This document shows, in pieces, positions 7,033 through 12,430 of a stretch of 12,430 bases of DNA. Source of the DNA: Candidatus Bathyarchaeota archaeon (GTDB taxonomy: Archaea; Thermoproteota; Bathyarchaeia; 40CM-2-53-6); contig VBBB01000058.1 of NCBI GenBank assembly GCA_005882955.1, forward strand, positions 1,945-14,374, given 5' to 3'. Within the stretch, counting starts at the first letter, position 1. Each line of letters starts with the position of its first letter. The translations under genes were made by a program, and so were the position numbers. The notes below the pieces were generated by a model, which did no database searches, was not told the DNA's origin, and saw nothing but the letters and a program-made list of their open reading frames with translations.

Positions 7033-7170
7033 AATCTGGGCAGGCGTTTCTAGATCACGAGACTTTCACGAAAAGCCATAGGCTCGATTTCCACTCTGGA
7101 AAAACAGTCGACCAGCCTATTCCGAGCCGTTAGTCGGAAGACTCGCCCGTATGAGCTTCAACTGGCGAGA
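7033..7170 (+). repeat. Imperfect direct repeat, copy B
   Basis: This is the partner of 6725-6862. It shares AATCTGGGCAGGCG, ATTCCGAGCC, AAGACTCGCCCG (7138-7149) and TTCAACTGGCGAGA. Here the pairing blocks form a perfect six-base stem, CTCGCC (7142-7147) with GGCGAG (7164-7169), around a 16-base loop. In copy A the same stem has five pairs and one mismatch. Confidence 0.6.
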
Positions 7171-7196
7171 GCCCTCCGGGAAAAAAGGAGTAGGAA

Positions 7197-7203
7197 TTTT
7201 TTT
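7197..7203 (+). terminator. T-run, possible archaeal terminator
   Basis: Seven consecutive T on the plus strand, 27 nt after the copy B stem. Archaeal RNA polymerase often stops at such T-runs without a strict hairpin. It would end transcripts coming from the glycosylase operon or from an RNA made across the repeats. Confidence 0.4.
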
Positions 7204-7239
7204 CTCACGACGCAGAAGCGGTCTCTTGAAGCAACTCGG

Positions 7240-7578
7240 TTAGGATTTGGGGCTTGTCGAGCGTTTCAATCCTCTAACCTTATCACTCATCGTCCGCCTC
7301 TTATCCAGACGTTCATCTATTCGGAGACTAGACGAGATCCGTTTCGCACCTATCGAACGCAGTGCGTGGTGTGAAACCTCAACCGCCTCCAGTATGATCT
7401 CAATACTCTCAGCCTCTAAAACACTCGACATGGGAGTTACATCAATTGTCAATCCGGGAATCCTCGACATCGCCCGTACCGCGGCTTTGACGTACCGGCC
7501 GACACTCGTCCCGATTCCTATAGGATGAATGCTGAACTCAGCGACCAGAACAATCCGTCTTTTTGCCTTCGGCTGCAC
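7240..7578 (-). CDS. MTH1187 family thiamine-binding protein
   Basis: This small cytoplasmic protein of 112 residues belongs to the MTH1187/YkoF-like (DUF77) family. Members have a ferredoxin-like fold, form tetramers and bind thiamine or related ligands. Family landmarks are VAEFSIHPIGIGTSVGRYV (12-30), with the first strand and the glycine/serine turn, VTPMSSVLEAES (47-58), and the third-strand region RISSSLRIDERLD (80-92), then the tail MSDKVRGL. The length is slightly above the usual ~100 because of a short basic tail. The start is GTG; the codon before the first strand could also lie a few residues in, but no ATG is available. It follows the DUF2153 gene by 42 nt on the same strand. A possible TATA-like CTAAACTC at 7603-7610 lies 25-32 nt before the GTG, so it may also be made from its own leaderless transcript. 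Confidence 0.88.
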   Translation of the reverse strand: MQPKAKRRIVLVAEFSIHPIGIGTSVGRYVKAAVRAMSRIPGLTIDVTPMSSVLEAESIEIILEAVEVSHHALRSIGAKRISSSLRIDERLDKRRTMSDKVRGLKRSTSPKS

Positions 7579-7602
7579 AGAAAACTGATAAGCAACGGAG
7601 GA

Positions 7603-7610
7603 GAGTTTAG
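7603..7610 (-). promoter_or_regulatory. Possible TATA box for the MTH1187-type gene
   Basis: It reads CTAAACTC on the minus strand, 25-32 nt before the GTG start, the position expected for a leaderless archaeal transcript. A nearly identical CTAAACTT lies 31-38 nt before the ABC ATPase start. Weak, based on position and similarity. Confidence 0.3.
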
Positions 7611-7620
7611 TCTTTACGGA

Positions 7621-7956
7621 CTAGCTGACCAGCCGGTTCTCGCGAACGCCCGGCTTCTGCCGCAGACCATGAGACTCTTCATACTTCGAGGTCTTGTCGA
7701 TATCAAGCTCCATCAGCTGCACCGTTGCCTTTTTGATTATTCCGAAGATCTCCTCTAGCTCTCGCTGCTCAAAATCCTTCAATGAGAGATTACCGATCCA
7801 CTGCATCCATCCTTGCATGCTCTTCGCGAGAGTAGAGCAGCAGAGACCTATACCATACACGATGTCTAACCTGTCTCTAGGATCTAGATCGGAAATACGT
7901 TTCACTCTATTCCGGGCCTCTTCAACCCACGACTTTGGTTCATCCGACAATTCCAT
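7621..7956 (-). CDS. DUF2153 family archaeal protein
   Basis: A 111-residue soluble, mostly helical protein. The pattern DPRDRLDIVYGIGLCCSTLA (25-44), then KSMQGWMQWIGNLS (45-58), then FEQRELEEIF and LMELDIDKT, matches what I know of DUF2153. That family is conserved in TACK archaea and has no established function. The last ~15 residues are polar and probably disordered. The ATG is preceded by GAAACAAAAA with no Shine-Dalgarno sequence, which suggests a short or absent leader. The MTH1187-type gene follows 42 nt downstream. Family assignment is by recalled pattern, not by a search. Confidence 0.75.
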   Translation of the reverse strand: MELSDEPKSWVEEARNRVKRISDLDPRDRLDIVYGIGLCCSTLAKSMQGWMQWIGNLSLKDFEQRELEEIFGIIKKATVQLMELDIDKTSKYEESHGLRQKPGVRENRLVS

Positions 7957-8160
7957 TTTTTTGTTTCACACTCACATTTTCCGAGTCGCGACCCACTGCC
8001 CACCGGCCCTAAGAACGCCTAGAACCGACCTACAATTGATCGCGATAAGAATCCACTCAAGAGTCAATATTAACGTTTGGTGAAACCTTCGGCTCAAAGA
8101 GCCCAGAACAAGAACTCGGCAAATGCTGTGACAATCACAGCGACAAATCGACACCGCCGA
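7957..8160. other. 204-bp gap between two leftward genes
   Basis: It lies downstream of the permease C-terminal part and upstream of the DUF2153 gene. On the minus strand an A/T-rich GTTAATATTGA lies around 8066-8076, about 110 nt before the DUF2153 ATG, too far for a leaderless promoter. A 60-residue frame here is Cys/Arg-rich and not convincing. I see no other signal. Confidence 0.4.
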
Positions 8161-8616
8161 CTAATTCGGAAGTTCTCGCAAAATACCATCAACAGAATGG
8201 ATAGAAAGCGAGTAGCTGATCCGTGCAAAGATCAGTCCTAGCATTCCACCGAGGAAAAATGACAATTGGAGAGAGAAAGGCAGCAAGAGAAAAATTCTCC
8301 CAAGAAGCAAGAAAACGAGCGGTAGAGACATCAACAGCATTACTATGACTCCCAGAAACGCTCCTATGATCGAGCCGATTATCGTCACGAACCGTGGCCG
8401 GGGTCCGTCTGAAAAATCTGGATAGCGGCTGCCGATCGCTACGCCGAGAGTCGCTTCCGCTAACACTATCGTAATGCCAACGGCGATGAAGGTCAACGCG
8501 TCTAGAACCGAGACCTGGAAGAAGAACACTGTAAGCGCGAGCCCGAGAACCAGCCCTATTGTAGAGATCAGCGACGTGAAGAGTATCTTGCTAGTGGTAG
8601 AGAACTCAAATTCCAC
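8161..8616 (-). CDS. ABC exporter permease, C-terminal part (shifted frame)
   Basis: A 151-residue frame that begins inside the end of the main permease frame (49-nt overlap) and continues it. It opens with SKILFTSLISTIGLVLGL, the membrane segment that normally follows a GQEGKxLWxLxSLP motif in ABC-2-like exporters. It goes on with a segment through VGITIVLAEATLGVAIGSR, the loop PDFSDGPRPRFV (66-77), then three more hydrophobic segments up to ~138. The nominal GTG at 8616 has a purine-rich stretch (GGGAAGAG) just before it, so separate translation is possible. The content makes it the C-terminal quarter of the same permease, cut off by a net -1 frame change near 8585-8600. Confidence 0.75.
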   Translation of the reverse strand: MEFEFSTTSKILFTSLISTIGLVLGLALTVFFFQVSVLDALTFIAVGITIVLAEATLGVAIGSRYPDFSDGPRPRFVTIIGSIIGAFLGVIVMLLMSLPLVFLLLGRIFLLLPFSLQLSFFLGGMLGLIFARISYSLSIHSVDGILRELPN

Positions 8617-9797
8617 AGTCTCTTCCCTTCTTGACCTATCGAAGTCATTCCGAGGAACAGTGTCCCGAGACCCACTCCGAAGAGAAGCGGGACTGCAAGG
8701 AATAATGGACTGATCAGACCCGACGCGGCACTAGTGGTTGGCGCGGGAGAAAAGATTGCCGGGAAAGAGATCATCACCGGGAGAATTATCGGAATAGCCA
8801 TCAACCGCACCACCTCCTTTCTCCGGGTCGCAGAACGGATCTCGCGCCTCACAAGCGCGAGCGAAATTGCGCTGACCCCGATCCTCCTCAGCCTACTGAC
8901 ACGGGATATCGTTCCGGTGTTTGAAAAGTGAAAAGATGGTGGAGTGGCAACCCAGAACTTTGAGCGAAGGGCGAGCGCCGCGGAGCCGAGGACCGCAAGA
9001 AATCCCAGGCTTAGCAGTAGGAAGTAAGCTGAACTCAACAGATCGGACCTTAGAATGGTCGTAATGCTAAGGGTTGGCCAAAGCAGCGGCACGAGAACAG
9101 TTGTGGCGTTTGCACTTGAGACAGAATTGATGATTCGAATGATAAGGAAGCCACTGAACAGAGTCTGAGTAAAGAGCAGGATCAGTATCACCCCGAGGAT
9201 TCGTAGGATGATCATCGAGCGTCCGCCGACCTTGCTGAAAGATGTGCTTGCACGGGCGAGGAGAGATCTTAGAATTTCGACCGTGACTGAACCGATGAAA
9301 GCTGCGACCACGCTTGCAACGATTAGAACAAAGAATGCTGACGTGTTGCCGGTCAGAATCCCGATGGGCAGACTGTAGCCGATCGTGACTAGTACGAGAG
9401 GAGAGTAGGTGTAGCTCGTTGAGAGCGTCGAAGCGAAGACGTATTCTGAGGGCGAGATCGGCAGCCAGTTTATCGAGTCCGAAGACTCGGACTCCGAGGA
9501 GGCGTTAAGCTCCCAGAGGAGACCCATCGTGAAGAAGAATCCGATCAGAAAGATCGGGATTCCGCCGAATATCGTCTGGACTATCTGGCCAATGTCCGAG
9601 GGGCTTGCACCTGCACCTCTCAGGAAGGAGACCGTGGCGGTTCCGAAGCCAACTCCGGCGGCGAACATTATCGAGCCGATTAGCGCGATAAGAATCGGCC
9701 GGTTTGTTATCCTGTTCGAGAGAAAACTCTGTCGGGTATTACGCAGCCGCGATAGCATTAGAATCTTGGCAAACTCGAGGAGTACACTGATTCTCAT
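8568..9797 (-). CDS. ABC-2-like exporter permease, main part
   Basis: This 409-residue integral membrane protein is the channel half of an ABC exporter. It has strong hydrophobic segments at about residues 34-58, 75-95, 128-150, 153-175, 195-222, 230-248, 257-277, 333-350 and 361-384. Two cytoplasmic coupling motifs of the same kind occur. One is SINWLPISPSEYV (108-120). The other is SIGQEGKRLWNLSSLPL (386-402), after which the frame runs into seven unrelated residues and a stop. The missing end is encoded in the next frame at 8616-8161. The start ATG overlaps the ATPase stop (ATGA at 9797-9794), so ATPase and permease are translationally coupled. The transported compound cannot be read from the sequence. 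Confidence 0.85.
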   Translation of the reverse strand: MRISVLLEFAKILMLSRLRNTRQSFLSNRITNRPILIALIGSIMFAAGVGFGTATVSFLRGAGASPSDIGQIVQTIFGGIPIFLIGFFFTMGLLWELNASSESESSDSINWLPISPSEYVFASTLSTSYTYSPLVLVTIGYSLPIGILTGNTSAFFVLIVASVVAAFIGSVTVEILRSLLARASTSFSKVGGRSMIILRILGVILILLFTQTLFSGFLIIRIINSVSSANATTVLVPLLWPTLSITTILRSDLLSSAYFLLLSLGFLAVLGSAALALRSKFWVATPPSFHFSNTGTISRVSRLRRIGVSAISLALVRREIRSATRRKEVVRLMAIPIILPVMISFPAIFSPAPTTSAASGLISPLFLAVPLLFGVGLGTLFLGMTSIGQEGKRLWNLSSLPLARYSSRR

Positions 9798-10570
9798 CTG
9801 CGCAAGGCCTCAACAATATCTTCGACTCCCTTGGTTCCGGTCAGTTTGAGAAAGACATCCTCGAGCCCGGAATTGGAAAGACCCGCCTTTTCTCGCAGTT
9901 CTTGAGCGGTGCCTTCCGCGAGGACCCGGCCGCTCTGTAGGATTGTGAGACGATCACAGATCGCCTCAGCAATCTCAAGCACATGAGTGCTGAAGACTGT
10001 TGTGACCCCGTCTTGCGCAAGACTGTGAATGAGCTCCTTGACCACTCGAGCAGATTTCGGATCAAGCCCGTTCAGCGGCTCATCCATCAACAGGATCTTG
10101 GGATGGTGAAGAATCGCGCCCATGATCGCGACCTTCTGTTTCATGCCTTGCGAGTAGCCGGTGATCGTCTCGCCTTGCTTTCCTTCAAGGTCGAGCGATT
10201 CGATGAGTCTAGTAATCCGTTCTTTCTTCTCTTCATATCCTAGACCTCTGACGTCCGCGATGAAGTCTAGATATTCTGTCGCGGTCAGGAACTCGTAGAG
10301 CCTCGGCGATTCCGGGACGTATCCGACGAGACGGCGGACCTCCATCGGAGCTTTCTGTACATCAACACCGAGTACCCTCACCCATCCCGACGATGGATGA
10401 ATCAAGCCGAGAAGGGATTTCAGGAGCGTTGACTTGCCGGACCCATTCTGTCCTAGGAGTCCTCGCACTTCTCCCATACTCACGGTTAGCGAGAGATCGT
10501 TCAGTCCCAGAACTTGTCCGTAGAACTTGCTAAGATGTTCCGCCTCTATTGCTGGGCCGGGAGAATCCAT
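9794..10570 (-). CDS. ABC transporter ATP-binding protein (exporter type)
   Basis: A 258-residue ATPase that powers the permease encoded directly downstream. Motifs in order: Walker A GQNGSGKST (40-48); GYVPESPRLYEFLT (83-96), where Glu replaces the usual Q-loop Gln, as is frequent in this ABC-2 subgroup; signature YSQGMKQK (139-146); Walker B ILLMDEP (159-165); D-loop GLD (168-170); and the switch His in STH (194-196). All catalytic elements are intact. The Ser/Pro-containing N-terminus precedes the strand AEHLSKFYG. The start is ATG with GGAGG nine bases upstream. That site lies partly inside an 18-bp palindrome at 10582-10599. The gene is 52 nt downstream of the surface-protein gene and overlaps the permease start by four bases. 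Confidence 0.95.
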   Translation of the reverse strand: MDSPGPAIEAEHLSKFYGQVLGLNDLSLTVSMGEVRGLLGQNGSGKSTLLKSLLGLIHPSSGWVRVLGVDVQKAPMEVRRLVGYVPESPRLYEFLTATEYLDFIADVRGLGYEEKKERITRLIESLDLEGKQGETITGYSQGMKQKVAIMGAILHHPKILLMDEPLNGLDPKSARVVKELIHSLAQDGVTTVFSTHVLEIAEAICDRLTILQSGRVLAEGTAQELREKAGLSNSGLEDVFLKLTGTKGVEDIVEALRR

Positions 10571-10581
10571 GTTCCCATCCC

Positions 10582-10599
10582 TCCGGGTTGAAACCCGGA
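10582..10599. promoter_or_regulatory. Perfect 18-bp inverted repeat before the ABC operon
   Basis: TCCGGGTT-GA-AACCCGGA has two eight-base arms and a two-base centre, 12-29 nt before the ATPase ATG. It lies between a TATA-like box and the start codon and overlaps the GGAGG ribosome site. It could be an operator for a dimeric repressor, a hairpin hiding the ribosome site, or the terminator stem of the upstream surface-protein gene. No T-run follows, which makes a terminator less likely. Confidence 0.55.
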
Positions 10600-10600
10600 A

Positions 10601-10608
10601 GTTTAGCC
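10601..10608 (-). promoter_or_regulatory. Possible TATA box for the ABC operon
   Basis: GGCTAAAC on the minus strand, 31-38 nt before the ATPase ATG. It would place the transcription start near 10577, next to the inverted repeat. Weak, based on spacing and on similarity to the CTAAACTC before the MTH1187-type gene. Confidence 0.3.
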
Positions 10609-10622
10609 TGTTGTCTCTAGAC

Positions 10623-12212
10623 TCACCGAAAAGTGGGAAAAGAAAAAGGATTGTAGTTGGACCATTCTAGTGGGCCGGGTGGACCTGTAACTGGTCCGGG
10701 CGGCTGGTTTGGGGCTGGGCCGGTCGTTCCGGTCATGGCCATGCCTGTCGTGCGTCTCCGTCTGAAGAGGAATGCGAAGACTCCCCCGATGCCGGCGGAG
10801 ACTGCGACCGCGATGAATATGGCTGTCAGGAACCCGAGGTTGCTTGCTGGCTGGTAGTATGCTGTGTAGGCGGGGTCGTTGACTATCCGGTAGCCGCTCC
10901 ATGTTGGATAGCTGATGATGTACAGATAATCTGTGACGGTGAAGCTAACCATACCGGTTCTCGCTTGCTGGATCAATCCCGGGTCGACGTGTGCGACGAA
11001 GAGTGGTAGGAAGCCCATGAAAGCCTTCTGGAACCAGAAGACAGGGTTTCCTCCCCAGCCAGCTCGGTTCACGGTTCTCGTGTTGACGTTGTAGGTTGCG
11101 TAGGTTGCTTCACTGGCATCTTTGGTATAATTGTAGAGATTGTATTGTGGTTTGACGCCGAAGTCTGCCCGGAAAGCTCGTTCGCCATCGCTCGCTGCAG
11201 TGTTTACTGCGGTGTGTGTCACGTCTGTTGAACTGTCATTATCGACACTGGCACCGGAGTCATCCTTGTTGGTTGTAGTGGCACCTGCTATGATGGCTTT
11301 TTGAGAGAGAACGATGGACAGTTTGAGCTGTTTGGCCGCCATGTACTGGTAGACCGTCGTTGAGTTGTGTAGCGTACCGTCAAGGTTGTAGGTTCCAGTA
11401 GAATTCATGTGCACACCCGGCGAGGGAGTGATTATCCACAGGTCGGTGATCCGGCCAACCGTGTAGCTTGCCGTCAGTGTAGCGGTCTTCGATCCGGGAT
11501 CTATGGCTAGAGAATAGTTGAAAGTTAGCTCTGTGTACTGTGCTAATCCTCTGGGCGTTGTTGGTATGCAGCATGGAAAGAGTGGGTCTGGGTTGACCTT
11601 CCACCACATCGCGTTGAGATTCGTGTATTTGAGACCCCACGAGTAGTGGTTGCTGTCGGCCGAGTATAGAGGAATTGTCTGGGCGGTCGATACTGGCGAG
11701 GGCATCTTGTGGCCGGTTACGGCCGTGAGGTTGACGCCCAGGTTGAAAGACGCATAGATCTCGTCTCCCCTATCCGGAGAGTTTGGGTAGATGTCGGTCG
11801 TGCTATTGTCCTTGAAAGCGACAAGTGAGATGAACGATGAGGCAGTGATGACATCCTTGCCGCCAGGCGTCTTGTAGTGTTCAAAAAATGTCTGGAGAGG
11901 GACAGTGACGAAGTTGACGTTGTTGTGGGTTACATTGACAAGACCCGCGGAGAATAGTTGGAAGCCACCTACGTTGATGTAGTTGGCGTAGATGTAGGCG
12001 TGTTCTGTCGAGTTGGGCGGAGTGAAGCCGTTAGCCGCTGCGTATTGTCGCACGTAGTCATACCAGTCGACGACCTTGCTGAAACTCTGTGATTGAAAAT
12101 CGGTACTTGTTACCGTAGCAGCGCTAGCGGTTCTTGGAACGAAGGCGAGAGCCATCATCAGTCCAAGTGCGAGTATGGAGATCGCTCTGACTTTCCGAAG
12201 TTGAACTTTCAT
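10623..12212 (-). CDS. Secreted, C-terminally anchored surface protein
   Basis: I do not recognise the family. The N-terminus is a clear Sec signal peptide: basic VQLRKVR, hydrophobic AISILALGLMMALAFV, then TASA with likely cleavage after it. The mature ectodomain of about 425 residues is rich in Ser, Thr, Asn and Tyr. It has nine N-x-S/T sequons, for example in PNSTEH, VNVTH, GVNLTAV, FNYSLA, MNSTG, HNSTT and YNYTK, as expected for a glycosylated archaeal surface protein. A single membrane segment near the C-terminus, GFLTAIFIAVAVSAGIGGVF, is followed by FRRRR as stop-transfer signal. A ~45-residue cytoplasmic tail rich in Gly and Pro follows, containing PNQPPGPVTGPPGP. The ATG at 12212 is preceded by AGGA with six bases spacing; a TTG two codons upstream lies within that spacer and is less likely. 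The ABC exporter genes follow 52 nt downstream. Confidence 0.85.
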   Translation of the reverse strand: MKVQLRKVRAISILALGLMMALAFVPRTASAATVTSTDFQSQSFSKVVDWYDYVRQYAAANGFTPPNSTEHAYIYANYINVGGFQLFSAGLVNVTHNNVNFVTVPLQTFFEHYKTPGGKDVITASSFISLVAFKDNSTTDIYPNSPDRGDEIYASFNLGVNLTAVTGHKMPSPVSTAQTIPLYSADSNHYSWGLKYTNLNAMWWKVNPDPLFPCCIPTTPRGLAQYTELTFNYSLAIDPGSKTATLTASYTVGRITDLWIITPSPGVHMNSTGTYNLDGTLHNSTTVYQYMAAKQLKLSIVLSQKAIIAGATTTNKDDSGASVDNDSSTDVTHTAVNTAASDGERAFRADFGVKPQYNLYNYTKDASEATYATYNVNTRTVNRAGWGGNPVFWFQKAFMGFLPLFVAHVDPGLIQQARTGMVSFTVTDYLYIISYPTWSGYRIVNDPAYTAYYQPASNLGFLTAIFIAVAVSAGIGGVFAFLFRRRRTTGMAMTGTTGPAPNQPPGPVTGPPGPLEWSNYNPFSFPTFR

Positions 12213-12218
12213 TTTCAA

Positions 12219-12222
12219 TCCT
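12219..12222 (-). promoter_or_regulatory. Ribosome binding site deciding the surface-protein start
   Basis: AGGA on the minus strand sits six bases before the ATG at 12212. If the in-frame TTG at 12218 were used, the site would touch the start codon directly. This favours the ATG. Confidence 0.55.
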
Positions 12223-12356
12223 GCTAGTAGCTTCCAACTTGGACGGGACGGACATAGAATTCGTGTTACCTAGCAAGCCATCTAGTAGAAACAGGACCGC
12301 CCGAAAGAGTGATGAAATTTCTCAAATCTAATTGGCTGGTTGACGATCACGAAGCG

Positions 12357-12430
12357 CTAGTTGTCTTCGCCGCCCCCGTCGTCCCCGCCACCCCAGTCGT
12401 CATCCTCGCCCCATGCGTCTTCGCCACCCC
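12357..12430 (-). CDS. C-terminal end of an acidic Gly/Asp/Trp-rich protein (partial)
   Basis: The minus strand enters from beyond the window and ends at a TAG (12359-12357). The visible residues are the repeat-like tail GGEDAWGEDDDW, then GGGDDGGGEDN: only Gly, Asp, Glu, Trp, Ala and Asn. The alternation of Gly runs with acidic pairs and two Trp, and the clean stop in this frame, argue for a real C-terminal tail rather than chance. The body of the protein and its function are outside the window. Its stop is 145 nt before the surface-protein ATG on the same strand. Confidence 0.55.
   Translation of the reverse strand, partial: GGEDAWGEDDDWGGGDDGGGEDN

Larger units (their letters stand above)
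6720..7239. other. 520-bp gene-free region with repeats and hairpins
   Basis: This is the only gene-free stretch longer than 300 bases. No open frame here has a recognisable product or convincing codon use. It contains two imperfect direct repeats (6725-6862 and 7033-7170), a perfect hairpin at 6748-6762, an imperfect 12-bp hairpin at 6919-6949 and a seven-T run at 7197-7203. It separates the rightward glycosylase gene from the leftward thiamine-binding protein gene, so it must at least end two convergent transcripts. Confidence 0.7.

Noticed and set aside
7972..8154. A 60-residue Cys/Arg-rich minus-strand frame upstream of the DUF2153 gene
   Set aside because: The cysteines do not form paired CxxC knuckles, and no start signal supports it.

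Overview
The window looks like a piece of an archaeal genome, most likely from the TACK side (Thaumarchaeota/Bathyarchaeota-like). This is inferred from gene content: a DUF2153 family protein, an MTH1187-type thiamine-binding protein, a family 5 uracil-DNA glycosylase and an N-glycosylation-rich secreted surface protein with one C-terminal anchor. Further hints are many TTG/GTG starts, very short or absent leaders, A/T-rich TATA-like boxes about 25-40 nt before starts, and no sigma70-type promoters. The exact lineage cannot be settled from sequence alone. No rRNA, tRNA, CRISPR array, transposase or integrase was seen.

Layout. (1) 39-1121 (+): an unrecognised coiled-coil protein whose frame is open to the window edge. 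(2) 2252-1113 (-): thioredoxin reductase followed by a four-cysteine zinc-ribbon mini-protein. (3) 2377-3843 (+): a UPF0173 metallo-beta-lactamase-fold hydrolase followed by a two-domain rhodanese that is broken by a frameshift and lacks a standard start codon. (4) 4775-3861 (-) and 4819-6719 (+): two divergent DUF72 paralogues. The rightward one carries a SWIM-like zinc-finger tail and overlaps a family 5 uracil-DNA glycosylase gene. This is the most interesting block and may be a DNA-repair module. (5) 6720-7239: the only large gene-free stretch. It holds two imperfect ~138-bp direct repeats 308 bp apart, hairpins and a T-run. (6) 7956-7240 (-): DUF2153 protein, then an MTH1187-family thiamine-binding protein. 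(7) 10570-8161 (-): an ABC exporter made of an ATPase and an ABC-2-like permease, with the permease split by a frameshift near its C-terminal quarter. (8) 12212-10623 (-): a secreted, membrane-anchored, Ser/Thr/Asn-rich surface protein. (9) 12430-12357 (-): the Gly/Asp/Trp-rich acidic tail of a gene that enters from outside the window.

Functional links. DUF72-SWIM and uracil-DNA glycosylase overlap by 28 nt and should be co-translated, which ties the poorly understood DUF72 family to base-excision repair by context. Thioredoxin reductase, the zinc ribbon and the rhodanese suggest thiol/sulfur chemistry, but they lie in opposite operons. The ATPase and permease overlap by ATGA and form one exporter. 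Two separate genes (rhodanese and permease) show a net -1 reading-frame change, so either this strain has two decaying genes or the assembly contains indel errors.
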